Positions 32,562 to 40,678 of a stretch of 64,000 bases of DNA are shown here, piece by piece. Where the stretch lies: assembly GCF_002980555.1 (NCBI RefSeq), contig NZ_PVBT01000004.1, positions 124,001 through 188,000 of the forward strand. Direction: 5' to 3'. A program made the position numbers and the translations under genes. The DNA comes from Phyllobacterium myrsinacearum (lineage in GTDB: Bacteria > Pseudomonadota > Alphaproteobacteria > Rhizobiales > Rhizobiaceae). Positions within the stretch are counted from its first letter, which is position 1. Each line of letters opens with the position of its first letter. The notes below the pieces were generated by a model that saw only the letters and a program-made list of their open reading frames with translations, did no database searches and had not been told where the DNA came from.

Positions 32562-34336
32562 GTCCGCTCAGCGATGGAAACCGTGAATATGCCCCACTCG
32601 TCGACAAGCTGGTCGATCTTCTTGAAACCTGCCGCTGCAACCAGCTGATCCATTTCAGCCTGTGTCCGGCGGCGCATAATCCACGCTTCGCCGCCACGAT
32701 GCGAGGTGAGCGCACGTGCAATCATTTCCAGTTGCGGATGCCACGGCTGGTTTGTGTAGATCAGCAAGCTGCCGGATTGCATCGACGTTGCAAGGCCGTC
32801 AAGCGAGCGCTTGATAAGCGCGTTGTCGGGAAAGAGCTCGTAAAGACCGGATACAATCGCCAGATCAGGCGCAGGCTGGATTGCAGTCAGTTGTTCGGCA
32901 TCGAAAGCATCCGCCTGATGAAAGCTCGCCATATCCTGGATGCCTCTCTCGGCGATGGATTTGCGTCCGGCATCGACATTGATCGGCGCATAGTCCTGCA
33001 GCCGGACGCTTGCCGGTTTGACGTCGGCTTTGGCAATCGCGTCGAGGATATAACGGCCATGGCCGGCAGCGATATCGAGAATATGCGTGGTGCGGCCGGC
33101 GTCCCGCAATCTTGCCAGAGCGAAGCCGATAAGCTCTTGCAGATGCAGCTTGCGCTGACGGATGCCGCGCCAGCCGATCGCATTGAGGAACTGCTTGTCG
33201 ATGAGCCTGCCTCCCGGTCCCATTCCTCTCGGTTCGTTCTCATAGACGTAGTCGAGGGTGGAGCCAGAATCGAAACCGGTCTCGACGCCCGTTTTCAGCC
33301 CCTTTGAGAACAATGCACTGAAGCGGATGGACGAGCGGTAGATTGCCCAATAGAGACCTTTCAAGGAAAGCAGGTCGTGCGGGGATGACAGCCTGTCCTG
33401 TTCATCGCGGGTAAAGCCGGTTTGATGGGCGTTCGTCACGTCCAGCGGCGCCGGTTCTGCGTCGAAGCATGCGAGAATGAACCGGCGTGCATGCGCCACG
33501 GCAATGGCGCGCTCCTTCTCGCCAAGAGTGTCGTGGTAAAATCCCTTGAGCACGTGACGTTCTTTGAGGGGGTGGGCCAGATTTTCATAGAAACGATGCT
33601 GAGGCTCGTGCCGGACAACCCAGTCGCTTCCGGAGATGAGCAGCTGTGTCGGCACGATGATCGCACGGGCGTCATCAACCACCCGTTCAGCGTTTGTATA
33701 AAGATCGAGCAGTATATTCGATGCAATGGCCCGCGTGACCAGCGGGTCATTGTCGAACGACGCGATGCGCGCGGGATCATGGGTCAGAAACTTGGCTTTG
33801 ACATAGGAATTGACAAAGAATTGTCCTTTCAATTTCTGCCAGAGCCAGATGCCTTCACGAGCGAACGGAACATAGAGTTTCACGCTGAATGCGGGAGAAG
33901 CAAGCACAAGTGCCCGGATACGGGGCGCGTAGTCATGGACCCAGGTCGCCGCGAGCACGGCACCAACCGACTGGGCGACAACAGCGATGTCCTCGATGGC
34001 AAAACCGCCGGTTTCACATATGTGCTTTACGAAACTGTCGAGATCGCGCACCGAGGTTGCAAAGGATGGAGAGTAGCCGCGTTCGCCCGGTGAACGGCCA
34101 TGGCCTCGGGCATCCCAGGCATAGAAGGTGAAATCACCAAGGCCAAGTTCCTCGACCAGATGTGCAACGCGGCCACCATGTTCATGACCGCGATGCAGAA
34201 GAACAATTGCACCCTTCGGCTTTCCCGATCTTGCCGGCCATTGCCGATAGAAAAGTTCGGTCCCGTCATTTGTCGCAAAGGTGTCTTCCCGTGCTGCACC
34301 GGATGCCGCAGGATTGGAGGATGGGTCTGTCGACAT
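32558..34336 (-). CDS. ynbC: Alpha/beta hydrolase fused to a class I methyltransferase (YnbC-like)
   Basis: A 592-residue fusion. Residues about 20-285 form a monoacylglycerol-lipase-like alpha/beta hydrolase: HRGHEHGGR oxyanion loop, WDARGHGRS, nucleophile S123 in AQSVGA, acid D238 and base H268. Residues about 310-592 form a SAM-dependent methyltransferase with motif I ILDIAAGHGRY at 419-429. The start at 34336 (MSTDPSS) follows the CDP-alcohol transferase by 28 bases; the longer frame runs antisense into that gene. E. coli YnbC has the same fusion. A lipase plus methylase acting on one head group or acyl ester is inferred. Confidence 0.85.
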   Translation of the reverse strand: MSTDPSSNPAASGAAREDTFATNDGTELFYRQWPARSGKPKGAIVLLHRGHEHGGRVAHLVEELGLGDFTFYAWDARGHGRSPGERGYSPSFATSVRDLDSFVKHICETGGFAIEDIAVVAQSVGAVLAATWVHDYAPRIRALVLASPAFSVKLYVPFAREGIWLWQKLKGQFFVNSYVKAKFLTHDPARIASFDNDPLVTRAIASNILLDLYTNAERVVDDARAIIVPTQLLISGSDWVVRHEPQHRFYENLAHPLKERHVLKGFYHDTLGEKERAIAVAHARRFILACFDAEPAPLDVTNAHQTGFTRDEQDRLSSPHDLLSLKGLYWAIYRSSIRFSALFSKGLKTGVETGFDSGSTLDYVYENEPRGMGPGGRLIDKQFLNAIGWRGIRQRKLHLQELIGFALARLRDAGRTTHILDIAAGHGRYILDAIAKADVKPASVRLQDYAPINVDAGRKSIAERGIQDMASFHQADAFDAEQLTAIQPAPDLAIVSGLYELFPDNALIKRSLDGLATSMQSGSLLIYTNQPWHPQLEMIARALTSHRGGEAWIMRRRTQAEMDQLVAAAGFKKIDQLVDEWGIFTVSIAERT

Positions 34337-34364
34337 AGGCTTGCTCCGGAAGCAGGATTGATTT

Positions 34365-34973
34365 TCAGGAATTGGCGCGGTGCAGGCCCGCACGAATACG
34401 GTTGAAGGCGGTGACAATGGATAGGACGGCCATGAGAGGGAAAACCCAGCTGAACCATGACGGCAAGATGATGCCGCTACCAATCAGCGCGGCAATGATG
34501 CCGAGGGCCAATGCGCGGTCGCTTTTTCCGAATGGCCCGTCATAACCGCGCCCGCCTCCGGTCATGACGCCAAGCACACCGGCATATTCGGCAATCATCG
34601 CTGTAATGGCAAAGGCAACCACTCCTGCAGCGGCAAACGGGGCAACAAGTACGAATGGAAGGATCAAGGCCACATCCGAAATGATATCGCCGACCTCATT
34701 CAGATATGCGCCGAGTTTCGATGCCTGCCCGAATTCACGAGCCATCATTCCATCAATGGCGTTGAGTGCCATGCGGACAAAAAGCACCAATGGCAACAGC
34801 CAGAAAAGCGGCGTGATTTCGGGGAAAAGCGCAATCAATGCACCCGTTGCAACCGAGATGAGCATTGCGGCTGTCGTAACCTGATTGGCGGTGGCGCCAG
34901 CGCTGACAAGACGAGAGGCCAAGGGGCGCAGCAGAGTCTGAAAAGCCGGTTTGATCGCGTAAAGTGTCGGCAT
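34365..34973 (-). CDS. ynbA: CDP-alcohol phosphatidyltransferase-family protein (YnbA-like), altered Asp motif
   Basis: A 202-residue membrane protein with about six hydrophobic segments. The CDP-alcohol phosphatidyltransferase motif D-x2-D-G-x2-A-R-x8-G-x3-D-x3-D is present at 71-96 but reads N71-x2-D74-G75-x2-A78-R79-x8-G88-x3-N92-x3-D96: two of the four metal-binding aspartates are asparagines, confirmed in the codons. D100 follows nearby. It would join CDP-diacylglycerol to an alcohol or alcohol phosphate, but metal binding must differ from the canonical site. It is the first gene of the operon. Confidence 0.85.
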   Translation of the reverse strand: MPTLYAIKPAFQTLLRPLASRLVSAGATANQVTTAAMLISVATGALIALFPEITPLFWLLPLVLFVRMALNAIDGMMAREFGQASKLGAYLNEVGDIISDVALILPFVLVAPFAAAGVVAFAITAMIAEYAGVLGVMTGGGRGYDGPFGKSDRALALGIIAALIGSGIILPSWFSWVFPLMAVLSIVTAFNRIRAGLHRANS

Positions 34974-35093
34974 GAAATCACCCCCTGGTTGTGTTCAATT
35001 TCACCGCTCAACACCTTGTAGCAGAAAATCCGCTTCAGGCTGGTTTTCCGCATGGGATAATTGTTTTTGAAGATGAAATCACTTCCTTTACCC

Positions 35094-35333
35094 TTAACGC
35101 GCAACGGCTTTAAATGCGTCGAGCGTTGGTGCAGGGATCATAGCAGCAACCTTCAAGCCCTAAGCTTCGTGGTCTGTGCGCGCCGCGGCAGCGTTCATGC
35201 TCATGTCGTCCTCGACGGCGATCTCGATGAAGCGAATGTTGTGGCCGGGAATATGTGCGGCTGTCCGGGCTTTCGTCAGCGCGTGATGCAAGCCGGCCTC
35301 GGGCGAAGACCATTGGGCCGGCGCGTTAACCAT
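35094..35333 (-). pseudogene. Small gene interrupted by an in-frame amber codon
   Basis: An open frame starting MVNAPAQWSSPEAGLHHALT at 35333 with GAGAG upstream runs 57 codons to a TAG at 35160-35162 and then stays open in the same frame for GLKVAAMIPAPTLDAFKAVA and a final TAA at 35094. The two halves read as one protein-like sequence, so a single base change probably created the stop. The family is not recognised. It could instead be a 57-residue gene with chance coding downstream. Confidence 0.4.
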
Positions 35334-35386
35334 CGTCTCTCAAAGGGTTCACGTTCGAACCGCATCGCAGCCTTGGTGTTGGCTGC

Positions 35387-35414
35387 GCAGATGCGGCGCA
35401 AGCGCCGCATCTGC
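35387..35414 (-). terminator. Perfect 13-base stem after the MFS gene
   Basis: GCAGATGCGGCGC and its exact complement are separated by only two bases, about 55 bases after the MFS stop on its strand. This is a very stable hairpin. No T-run follows, so it may act as a factor-dependent terminator or a message-stabilising end. It also separates the MFS gene from the interrupted small frame. Confidence 0.55.
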
Positions 35415-35467
35415 AATCATTGCAACCTCGCTATGGTTGCGCTCAACCCCCGCGCAGCGGCAAAGGA

Positions 35468-36676
35468 TCAACTGCGGGGCTGCAGCAGCGCCAGCACGAC
35501 TGTCGATGCGGCAAGGATGGCGGTCAGGGTCAGGGGGCCCGTGGCGCCATAGGTGTCCACGACATAGCCGCCGACCACCGCGCCAATCGTGATGGCAACC
35601 TGGAAAGAGGTGACCATCAGGCTGCCCGCTGCTTCCAGAGCGTCAGGTGCGGCACGGGACAGGTTCGTCGGCAGCACCACCGGCGCCATGCCGAAGGCGA
35701 GCCCCCACAGGGTGACGAAACCGAAGGCAACGCCAATATGCACGCCCCACAGCACCAAAGCGAGCGCTGCAAGCCCCATCAAGGCGGCGGTGGCCATGAG
35801 AGCCGTATGGATATTGGCGTCAGCCATGCGGCCGCCAACGACATTGCCGATCACGGCGGCGATACCGAACCCGAGCAGCGCCAGGGCAATCGGTCCGGTT
35901 CCAAGGTGCGTGACCTGTTCGAGGAAGGGGCGCACATAGACCGAGCCGGCAAAATGCCCCGTCATGAGCAAAAGGATGGCAAGCATGCCGAGTTGAATGC
36001 CCCGCCGCCGCATCAGCCGAAAGACATCGGCAAGACTGTTGCTTGTGGTGGCAGGCAAGGTCGGCAGACTGAGGAATTGCAGCAGCATGGCAATCGCGGC
36101 CAGCCCAGCAGTCATGGCCATGGCGCTGCGCCAGCCCACCCAGTCGCTGATCAATGCACCCATCGATGGTGCGGCAATGGTGGCGAGCGAGACGCCGAGG
36201 GTGACGATAGCCATGCCACGGCCTGTGGCGTTGGCGCCAACCAGTCTTGCTACGACGGCAACCGAAAGCGCCCAGAAAGCGCTGAGGGCGATGCCTAGTC
36301 CGGCCCGGCCCAACAATAGCAGCCAGAAATCGGTTGCGACCGCCGCAAGAATATTGGAACCGATCGCCAGGGCGCTGAGACCGACCAGCACCGTCTTGCG
36401 GTTCAACCGGCCAATGAGAACATTGCTCAGCATGGCCGTCACGGCGCCAACGGACGCGGTAGCCGTGACGACCTGTCCGGCTGTACCTTCGCTGATGCCG
36501 AGGTCGCGCGCCATTGGCGTCAACAGGCCTGCCGGCAGGAACTCGGCTGATACCAGCGCGAAGCTGGCAGCCGCCATTGAAAGGACCGCGAACCAGGTGC
36601 CCGTGCTCCACGCGGCTGGCGCATCGGCGTCGAGGTCTATCGCGGCGCCTTCAAGTTGTAATGTTGTATCTGTCAT
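35468..36676 (-). CDS. MFS transporter, DHA1 drug/sugar efflux type
   Basis: A 402-residue major facilitator protein with twelve predicted membrane segments. The motif after helix 2 reads SNVLIGRLNRKTVLVG, and SAEFLPAGLLTPMARDLGIS in helix 1 matches the AraJ/NepI-type DHA1 efflux group. The start at 36676 is preceded by GGAG about 9 bases upstream, and that GGAG lies inside a perfect hairpin. It is 60 bases after the AraC gene on the same strand and is the likely target of that regulator. Substrate unknown. Confidence 0.88.
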   Translation of the reverse strand: MTDTTLQLEGAAIDLDADAPAAWSTGTWFAVLSMAAASFALVSAEFLPAGLLTPMARDLGISEGTAGQVVTATASVGAVTAMLSNVLIGRLNRKTVLVGLSALAIGSNILAAVATDFWLLLLGRAGLGIALSAFWALSVAVVARLVGANATGRGMAIVTLGVSLATIAAPSMGALISDWVGWRSAMAMTAGLAAIAMLLQFLSLPTLPATTSNSLADVFRLMRRRGIQLGMLAILLLMTGHFAGSVYVRPFLEQVTHLGTGPIALALLGFGIAAVIGNVVGGRMADANIHTALMATAALMGLAALALVLWGVHIGVAFGFVTLWGLAFGMAPVVLPTNLSRAAPDALEAAGSLMVTSFQVAITIGAVVGGYVVDTYGATGPLTLTAILAASTVVLALLQPRS

Positions 36677-36681
36677 TGAAG

Positions 36682-36702
36682 TATCTCCAAGGTTTGGAGA
36701 TA
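36682..36702 (-). promoter_or_regulatory. Inverted repeat covering the MFS ribosome-binding site
   Basis: TATCTCCAA and TTGGAGATA are perfect 9-base arms with a 3-base spacer, just before the MFS start codon. On the message the 3-prime arm contains the GGAG ribosome site, so folding would hide it. The same palindrome could instead be a DNA operator for the AraC protein or another regulator. The structure is seen; its function is inferred. Confidence 0.5.
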
Positions 36703-36735
36703 TTCATAAATGAGTCCTTTCGGATGATATGTATC

Positions 36736-37725
36736 TTAAAATCCGAAATGCATGTCCGTTCGTCCGGAAATTGTGCGGCGCACAACGCCCGGTGAGACAC
36801 TGGTGATGCGCTTGAACGCGCGAGCGAAGGACGCCTCGGACTCATAGCCCAGACGGGTAGCGACCTCTGCAACCGACATGCCGTTTTGCCCCAACAATTC
36901 GCGGGCAAGCTGCATACGCAACCGGGCGAGATAGCGTGCCGCGCCTTCCCCCAAAACAGCGCTGAAGCGCTCGGCGAAAATCGAGCGCGATTGGCCCGCC
37001 AGGACGGCGAGGCTTTCGAGGGTCCAGTTATGGCCGGGGTCCCGGTGCATGGCTGCCAGGACGCGGCCGATATGGGGGTCGCGGATGGCGGCGAGCCAAC
37101 CGGTGGTGGGGGCTCCGGTGCAATTGACCCAGCAGCGGATGAGCCGCGCGGTCAGCAGGTCCGCCATCCGTGACAGAATAGTGGCGCTGCCCATCTGCGG
37201 CTGCGCGGCCTCCACCGTCATGGCCGCCAGCAAGGGACCAACGATCGGGTCATTTCCGGCCACGTCGCAGCCCTTGATGATCGGCGGCATCAACGTGATC
37301 AAGGGGTTGAGCGCGCAGGCGCCGAGGGCCATCGAGCCGCAGAAAAGCGTGCTGGTTGCACCCGTTCCTTCCCGCACCACTTCGCAGACATTGCTCCCCA
37401 ACTTGGTCACATGGCAGTCATTGAGCGAGTCGCCCACAACGTCTGGCGCGCTGGCCAGCCGATGGGCGATGCCTTGCGGCAGCAGCACCAGGTCGCCATC
37501 GTGCAACTCTTGCCAGCCTTGTGCTTCGGTATGGATCCAGCACGGTCCCTGGCTGACAAAGTGAAAGCGAAGCAGCTGTTGTTGCGGAATGGCGATGCTC
37601 CATGGATGCCGGAGCTCGCAGCGGCCATAGTTGACGCCACTCAAGCGAAAATCCTGCAGGACTTCGCTCAGCGCATCCATCGGGATGTGTGGCGGTGAAG
37701 AGTGGCGGGACGAATGGTCAGGCAT
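36736..37725 (-). CDS. AraC-family regulator with cupin-type sensor domain
   Basis: A 329-residue AraC regulator. The N-terminal half has a cupin-like ligand domain (RCELRHPWSIAIPQQQLLRF, then LHDGDLVLLPQGIAHRL). The C-terminal double helix-turn-helix is around 230-325, with WTLESLAVLAGQSRSIFAER and MSVAEVATRLGYESEASFAR. No ribosome site is evident before the ATG at 37725; an ATG at 37680 is the alternative. It precedes the MFS gene and probably regulates it. Effector unknown. Confidence 0.87.
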   Translation of the reverse strand: MPDHSSRHSSPPHIPMDALSEVLQDFRLSGVNYGRCELRHPWSIAIPQQQLLRFHFVSQGPCWIHTEAQGWQELHDGDLVLLPQGIAHRLASAPDVVGDSLNDCHVTKLGSNVCEVVREGTGATSTLFCGSMALGACALNPLITLMPPIIKGCDVAGNDPIVGPLLAAMTVEAAQPQMGSATILSRMADLLTARLIRCWVNCTGAPTTGWLAAIRDPHIGRVLAAMHRDPGHNWTLESLAVLAGQSRSIFAERFSAVLGEGAARYLARLRMQLARELLGQNGMSVAEVATRLGYESEASFARAFKRITSVSPGVVRRTISGRTDMHFGF

Positions 37726-37840
37726 TTAGTGAATATACATGTCAATCGTCCGGCAGGCAAGGGGATGCGGTGACCCCGACCATCGGTGATTCCAGGGCCA
37801 CAAGCCTTGCCATCTCGGTATCAGCAGCCGCAGGCGCTGA

Positions 37841-38050
37841 AGCGCAGCAGAACCCCCGCGTGGCTCCGCCGGCGGTATGGAGCCAGGCGACGTTGTCTGG
37901 ATTCCGCCGATGATAAAACATTGGCACGGTGCGGTGGCCGATCAACCGATGGTGCATTTCGCTGTATCTGAGGCGCTCGATGGCAATACCGTAACCTGGA
38001 TGGAGAAGGTTTCATCTGAAGACTACAACCGCGGCCGAGACACGGAGTGA
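37841..38050 (+). pseudogene. C-terminal remnant of a cupin gene
   Basis: The frame GGMEPGDVVWIPPMIKHWHG, continuing with VHFAVSEALDGNTVTWMEKV to a TGA at 38048-38050, is the C-terminal half of the cupin family often listed with carboxymuconolactone-decarboxylase-like proteins. A stop lies just upstream at 37838 and the metal-binding N-terminal half (HTHPLGQ-type) is absent. It therefore looks like a truncated gene beside the AraC-MFS pair, which such cupins often accompany. Confidence 0.65.
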
Positions 38051-38164
38051 ATGACGAGAAGCCCGCAACATTTATCCGTCTGGCAAGCAACAATCTTGGC
38101 GTAGTTCCTGTTGTCGTCCTTCGGGAATGTGTAAAAGTGCATCAACACATGACCGGAGATTCCC

Positions 38165-38845
38165 ATGCATAGCAGCACACCAAAAATCAGCACGTGGTAC
38201 ATCGATCCTGACGCCGAGGATGCCATGGCCGACGGGCATGCGCCGATCTGGCGGCATTTGATCGGTCTTTTGCCGGAACAGGATCTGTCCGGAAAGGCAG
38301 TGCTGGATTTTGGCTGCAATCAGGGCGGACTTCTGCGCCACCTCTATGCAATCCGGCCGTTTCGCAAGGCTCTCGGGGTCGATATCGCCGAGCAATCAAT
38401 CGCCAGGGCCAATGAACTCAAGGGCAATCTGCCCATTCAGTACCAGGCCGGTGCCCATGTCGAGGGCTGGGATGGCGAGTTCGATCTGGCGATCAGCCAT
38501 GAGGTAATCTATCTCATTGCCGATATCGAAGCGCATGCGCGCGATGTATGGCGGAGTCTGAAGCCTGGGGGCGTTTACTATGCGGTCACCGGTTGCCATA
38601 CGGATAATCCGTTATGGCCGAAATGGCGTGACCTTGTTGCGGCGAAGACCAACACGGTCGTGCAAGATCGCTCCATTACCGACTATGCCCGGGTATTTGA
38701 GGGTGCGGGGTTCGACGTATCGGCGCGCAAACTCGAGTTTGACGGCTTCATTCCCTTCGTCGCTGATGGCTGGATGCCGGATTTTGCCGATGCGCTTACC
38801 TATTACACGCAGACCAAGGTCATTTTCCGGCTGGTGAAACCGTAA
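38165..38845 (+). CDS. Class I SAM-dependent methyltransferase
   Basis: A 226-residue methyltransferase. Motif I VLDFGCNQGG is at 46-55, the acidic end of strand 2 is GVDIAEQS near 82-89, and DLAISHEVIYLI covers strand 4. The later part has WMPDFADALTYYTQTKVIF. GGAG lies 8 bases before the ATG. It converges on the siderophore ATPase gene with one base between the stops. It may modify a siderophore or be unrelated; the sequence does not tell. Confidence 0.83.
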   Translation: MHSSTPKISTWYIDPDAEDAMADGHAPIWRHLIGLLPEQDLSGKAVLDFGCNQGGLLRHLYAIRPFRKALGVDIAEQSIARANELKGNLPIQYQAGAHVEGWDGEFDLAISHEVIYLIADIEAHARDVWRSLKPGGVYYAVTGCHTDNPLWPKWRDLVAAKTNTVVQDRSITDYARVFEGAGFDVSARKLEFDGFIPFVADGWMPDFADALTYYTQTKVIFRLVKP

Positions 38846-38846
38846 A

Positions 38847-39629
38847 TTAGGATCGGATGAGCTCGATATCGAAATGAGGGCGGCTGCCGGGCGCGATGCG
38901 GACAAAATTGCCCTGCACGCGGAATACCTTCTCGATCAATCCGCTCTCTGCAAGCTCGTCCGGCTCGCCATCGAAGAGCAGTTGGCCCTTTTCCAACAGG
39001 GAAATGCGATCGCTGATCGAGATGGCCTGATTGATGTCGTGAATGGCCATGATGATTGTCACGCCTCTTTCGCGGCTGAGGCGGTGCACCAGATTGAGCA
39101 CTTCCACCTGAAAGCCGATATCGAGGAAGGATGTAGGCTCGTCCAGCAGCAGGATCTGGGCTTCCTGGGCAAGTGCCGCCGATATCCAGGCGCGCTGCCG
39201 CTCACCCCCGGACAGTTCATGCAGGCTCCGGTCCGCCAGATTGGCCAGCCCCGTGCTTTCCAATGCCCATTCTATCGCCTGTTCATCGCGGCTGCTGTAA
39301 TTGCGAAACAGACCGACATGGGGATAGCGGCCCTGCCGCACAAGTTGTTCGACGGTCATCTCATCCGGGGCTGACGGCTGCTGCGGCAAGAACGCCAGCT
39401 GTTTGGCCAAGGTCCGCCGCGGCATTTCCCTGGCGGGCTTGCCATTGATTTCGACCTGCCCCTCATGCGGCGTGATCAAACCAGCAATTGCTTGAAGTGC
39501 GGTGCTCTTGCCGGAACCGTTGGGGCCGATGAGGGCCCGTATCTCTCCGGGCTTCAAATCTAGGTTGAAGTTGTTCAACGCCTTGCGGCGGCCATAGAAA
39601 ACCGACAATTGCGAGCAGGAAAGGGGCAT
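38847..39629 (-). CDS. Iron-siderophore ABC transporter ATPase (FecE/FhuC type)
   Basis: A 260-residue ABC ATPase. Walker A GPNGSGKST is at 35-43, then LSGGERQRAWISAALAQ and LLLDEPTSFLDIGFQ. It energises the two BtuC-type permeases encoded upstream. GAGG precedes the ATG at 39629; a TTG at 39641 would overlap the permease end. It is the last gene of an iron-type importer operon under a probable RirA box. Siderophore class is inferred from the family. Confidence 0.9.
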   Translation of the reverse strand: MPLSCSQLSVFYGRRKALNNFNLDLKPGEIRALIGPNGSGKSTALQAIAGLITPHEGQVEINGKPAREMPRRTLAKQLAFLPQQPSAPDEMTVEQLVRQGRYPHVGLFRNYSSRDEQAIEWALESTGLANLADRSLHELSGGERQRAWISAALAQEAQILLLDEPTSFLDIGFQVEVLNLVHRLSRERGVTIIMAIHDINQAISISDRISLLEKGQLLFDGEPDELAESGLIEKVFRVQGNFVRIAPGSRPHFDIELIRS

Positions 39630-39637
39630 TATGGTCC

Positions 39638-40678
39638 TCAAGGTATTTTGCGCAGGAGTGCGATCAATACAGGCACTCCGAACAGGGCGGTGATCACCCC
39701 GATTGGAATCTCCTCGGCCTGCCCGAGCAGCCGGCCGAGAAGATCACCCAGCGTGACGATGAATGCGCCAAGGGCAATGGTCAGCGGCAGCACGAGGGCA
39801 AAATGACGGCCCGCCAGAAAACGGGCGAGATGGGGAACAACAAGACCGACAAAAATGATGGGGCCAACGGCACCGACCGCGCTTGCCGCAAGTCCGCACG
39901 ACAACAGCAGGACGATTGAGAACTGTGTGCGATAGGAGAGGCCGAAGGAGCGTGCGGCCGTGGAGTCGAACCGCAGCAGATCTATGGACCGCCGCAGAAC
40001 CGGGAGCGCTGCGAGCCCGGCGATTGTGAAAGGCACAAGGAACAGGGCGTGGGTCCAGCTGCGTGCGTAAAGGCTGCCGGACAACCATTCCAGCAGGATC
40101 TCAATGCGCGCAGAGCCCCAGCCTGCAATCAGTCCAATCGCCCCGGCATGCAGCACGGCACCGATTGCAATACCGCAAAGGGTAATCCGGAGCGGCCCCA
40201 GGTCAAGCCGGAAGGCGAGGGCATAGATAAGGCCGCCCGCTGCCATGCCGCCCAGTGTGCCGATTGCGGGAAGCCATGCAAGGGGCAGCTCGGCGAGCGT
40301 GTTGGAACCCGGGTCATGGATGTAAACGGCGAAGACAAGGAAAACGGTGACGGTCAAGGTTGCGCCCTGTGAAATCCCCATGATGGACGGATCGGCAAGC
40401 GGATTGCGGGTGATGGTCTGCAGCAGGAGGCCAGCCACTGCAAAATGGATCCCGGCCAGGATGCCGGTGACAATGCGCGGCAGCCGGATATCCAGGATGA
40501 TCGATCTGGCTTGATCGGAGCCATGTCCGGTCAGGACAGCTGCAACATCTCCAGGCGGAATGTCGGCAACGCCCAGAAACACTGCGGCGACAAGAACGAG
40601 CACCATCATGGCCAGGAGAGCCAATACTGGTCCAAACAGGAACGAGCGGTGAATGGGTGCGGAGGCGGTCATCGTCAC
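39638..40678 (-). CDS. Iron-siderophore ABC transporter permease 2 (FecD type)
   Basis: A 346-residue FecCD/BtuC-family permease with about ten membrane segments. Motifs include VTGILAGIHFAVAGLLLQTI, TRNPLADPSIMGISQGA and VGLVVPHLARFL, which are standard for iron-chelate permeases. The GTG at 40678 overlaps the stop of permease 1 as GTGA; an ATG two codons later is possible. It pairs with permease 1 as the heterodimeric channel. Confidence 0.92.
   Translation of the reverse strand: MTMTASAPIHRSFLFGPVLALLAMMVLVLVAAVFLGVADIPPGDVAAVLTGHGSDQARSIILDIRLPRIVTGILAGIHFAVAGLLLQTITRNPLADPSIMGISQGATLTVTVFLVFAVYIHDPGSNTLAELPLAWLPAIGTLGGMAAGGLIYALAFRLDLGPLRITLCGIAIGAVLHAGAIGLIAGWGSARIEILLEWLSGSLYARSWTHALFLVPFTIAGLAALPVLRRSIDLLRFDSTAARSFGLSYRTQFSIVLLLSCGLAASAVGAVGPIIFVGLVVPHLARFLAGRHFALVLPLTIALGAFIVTLGDLLGRLLGQAEEIPIGVITALFGVPVLIALLRKIP

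Noticed and set aside
35420-36298. A 292-codon plus-strand frame opposite the MFS gene
   Set aside because: Antisense shadow of a twelve-helix transporter; composition dominated by His, Gln and Gly.
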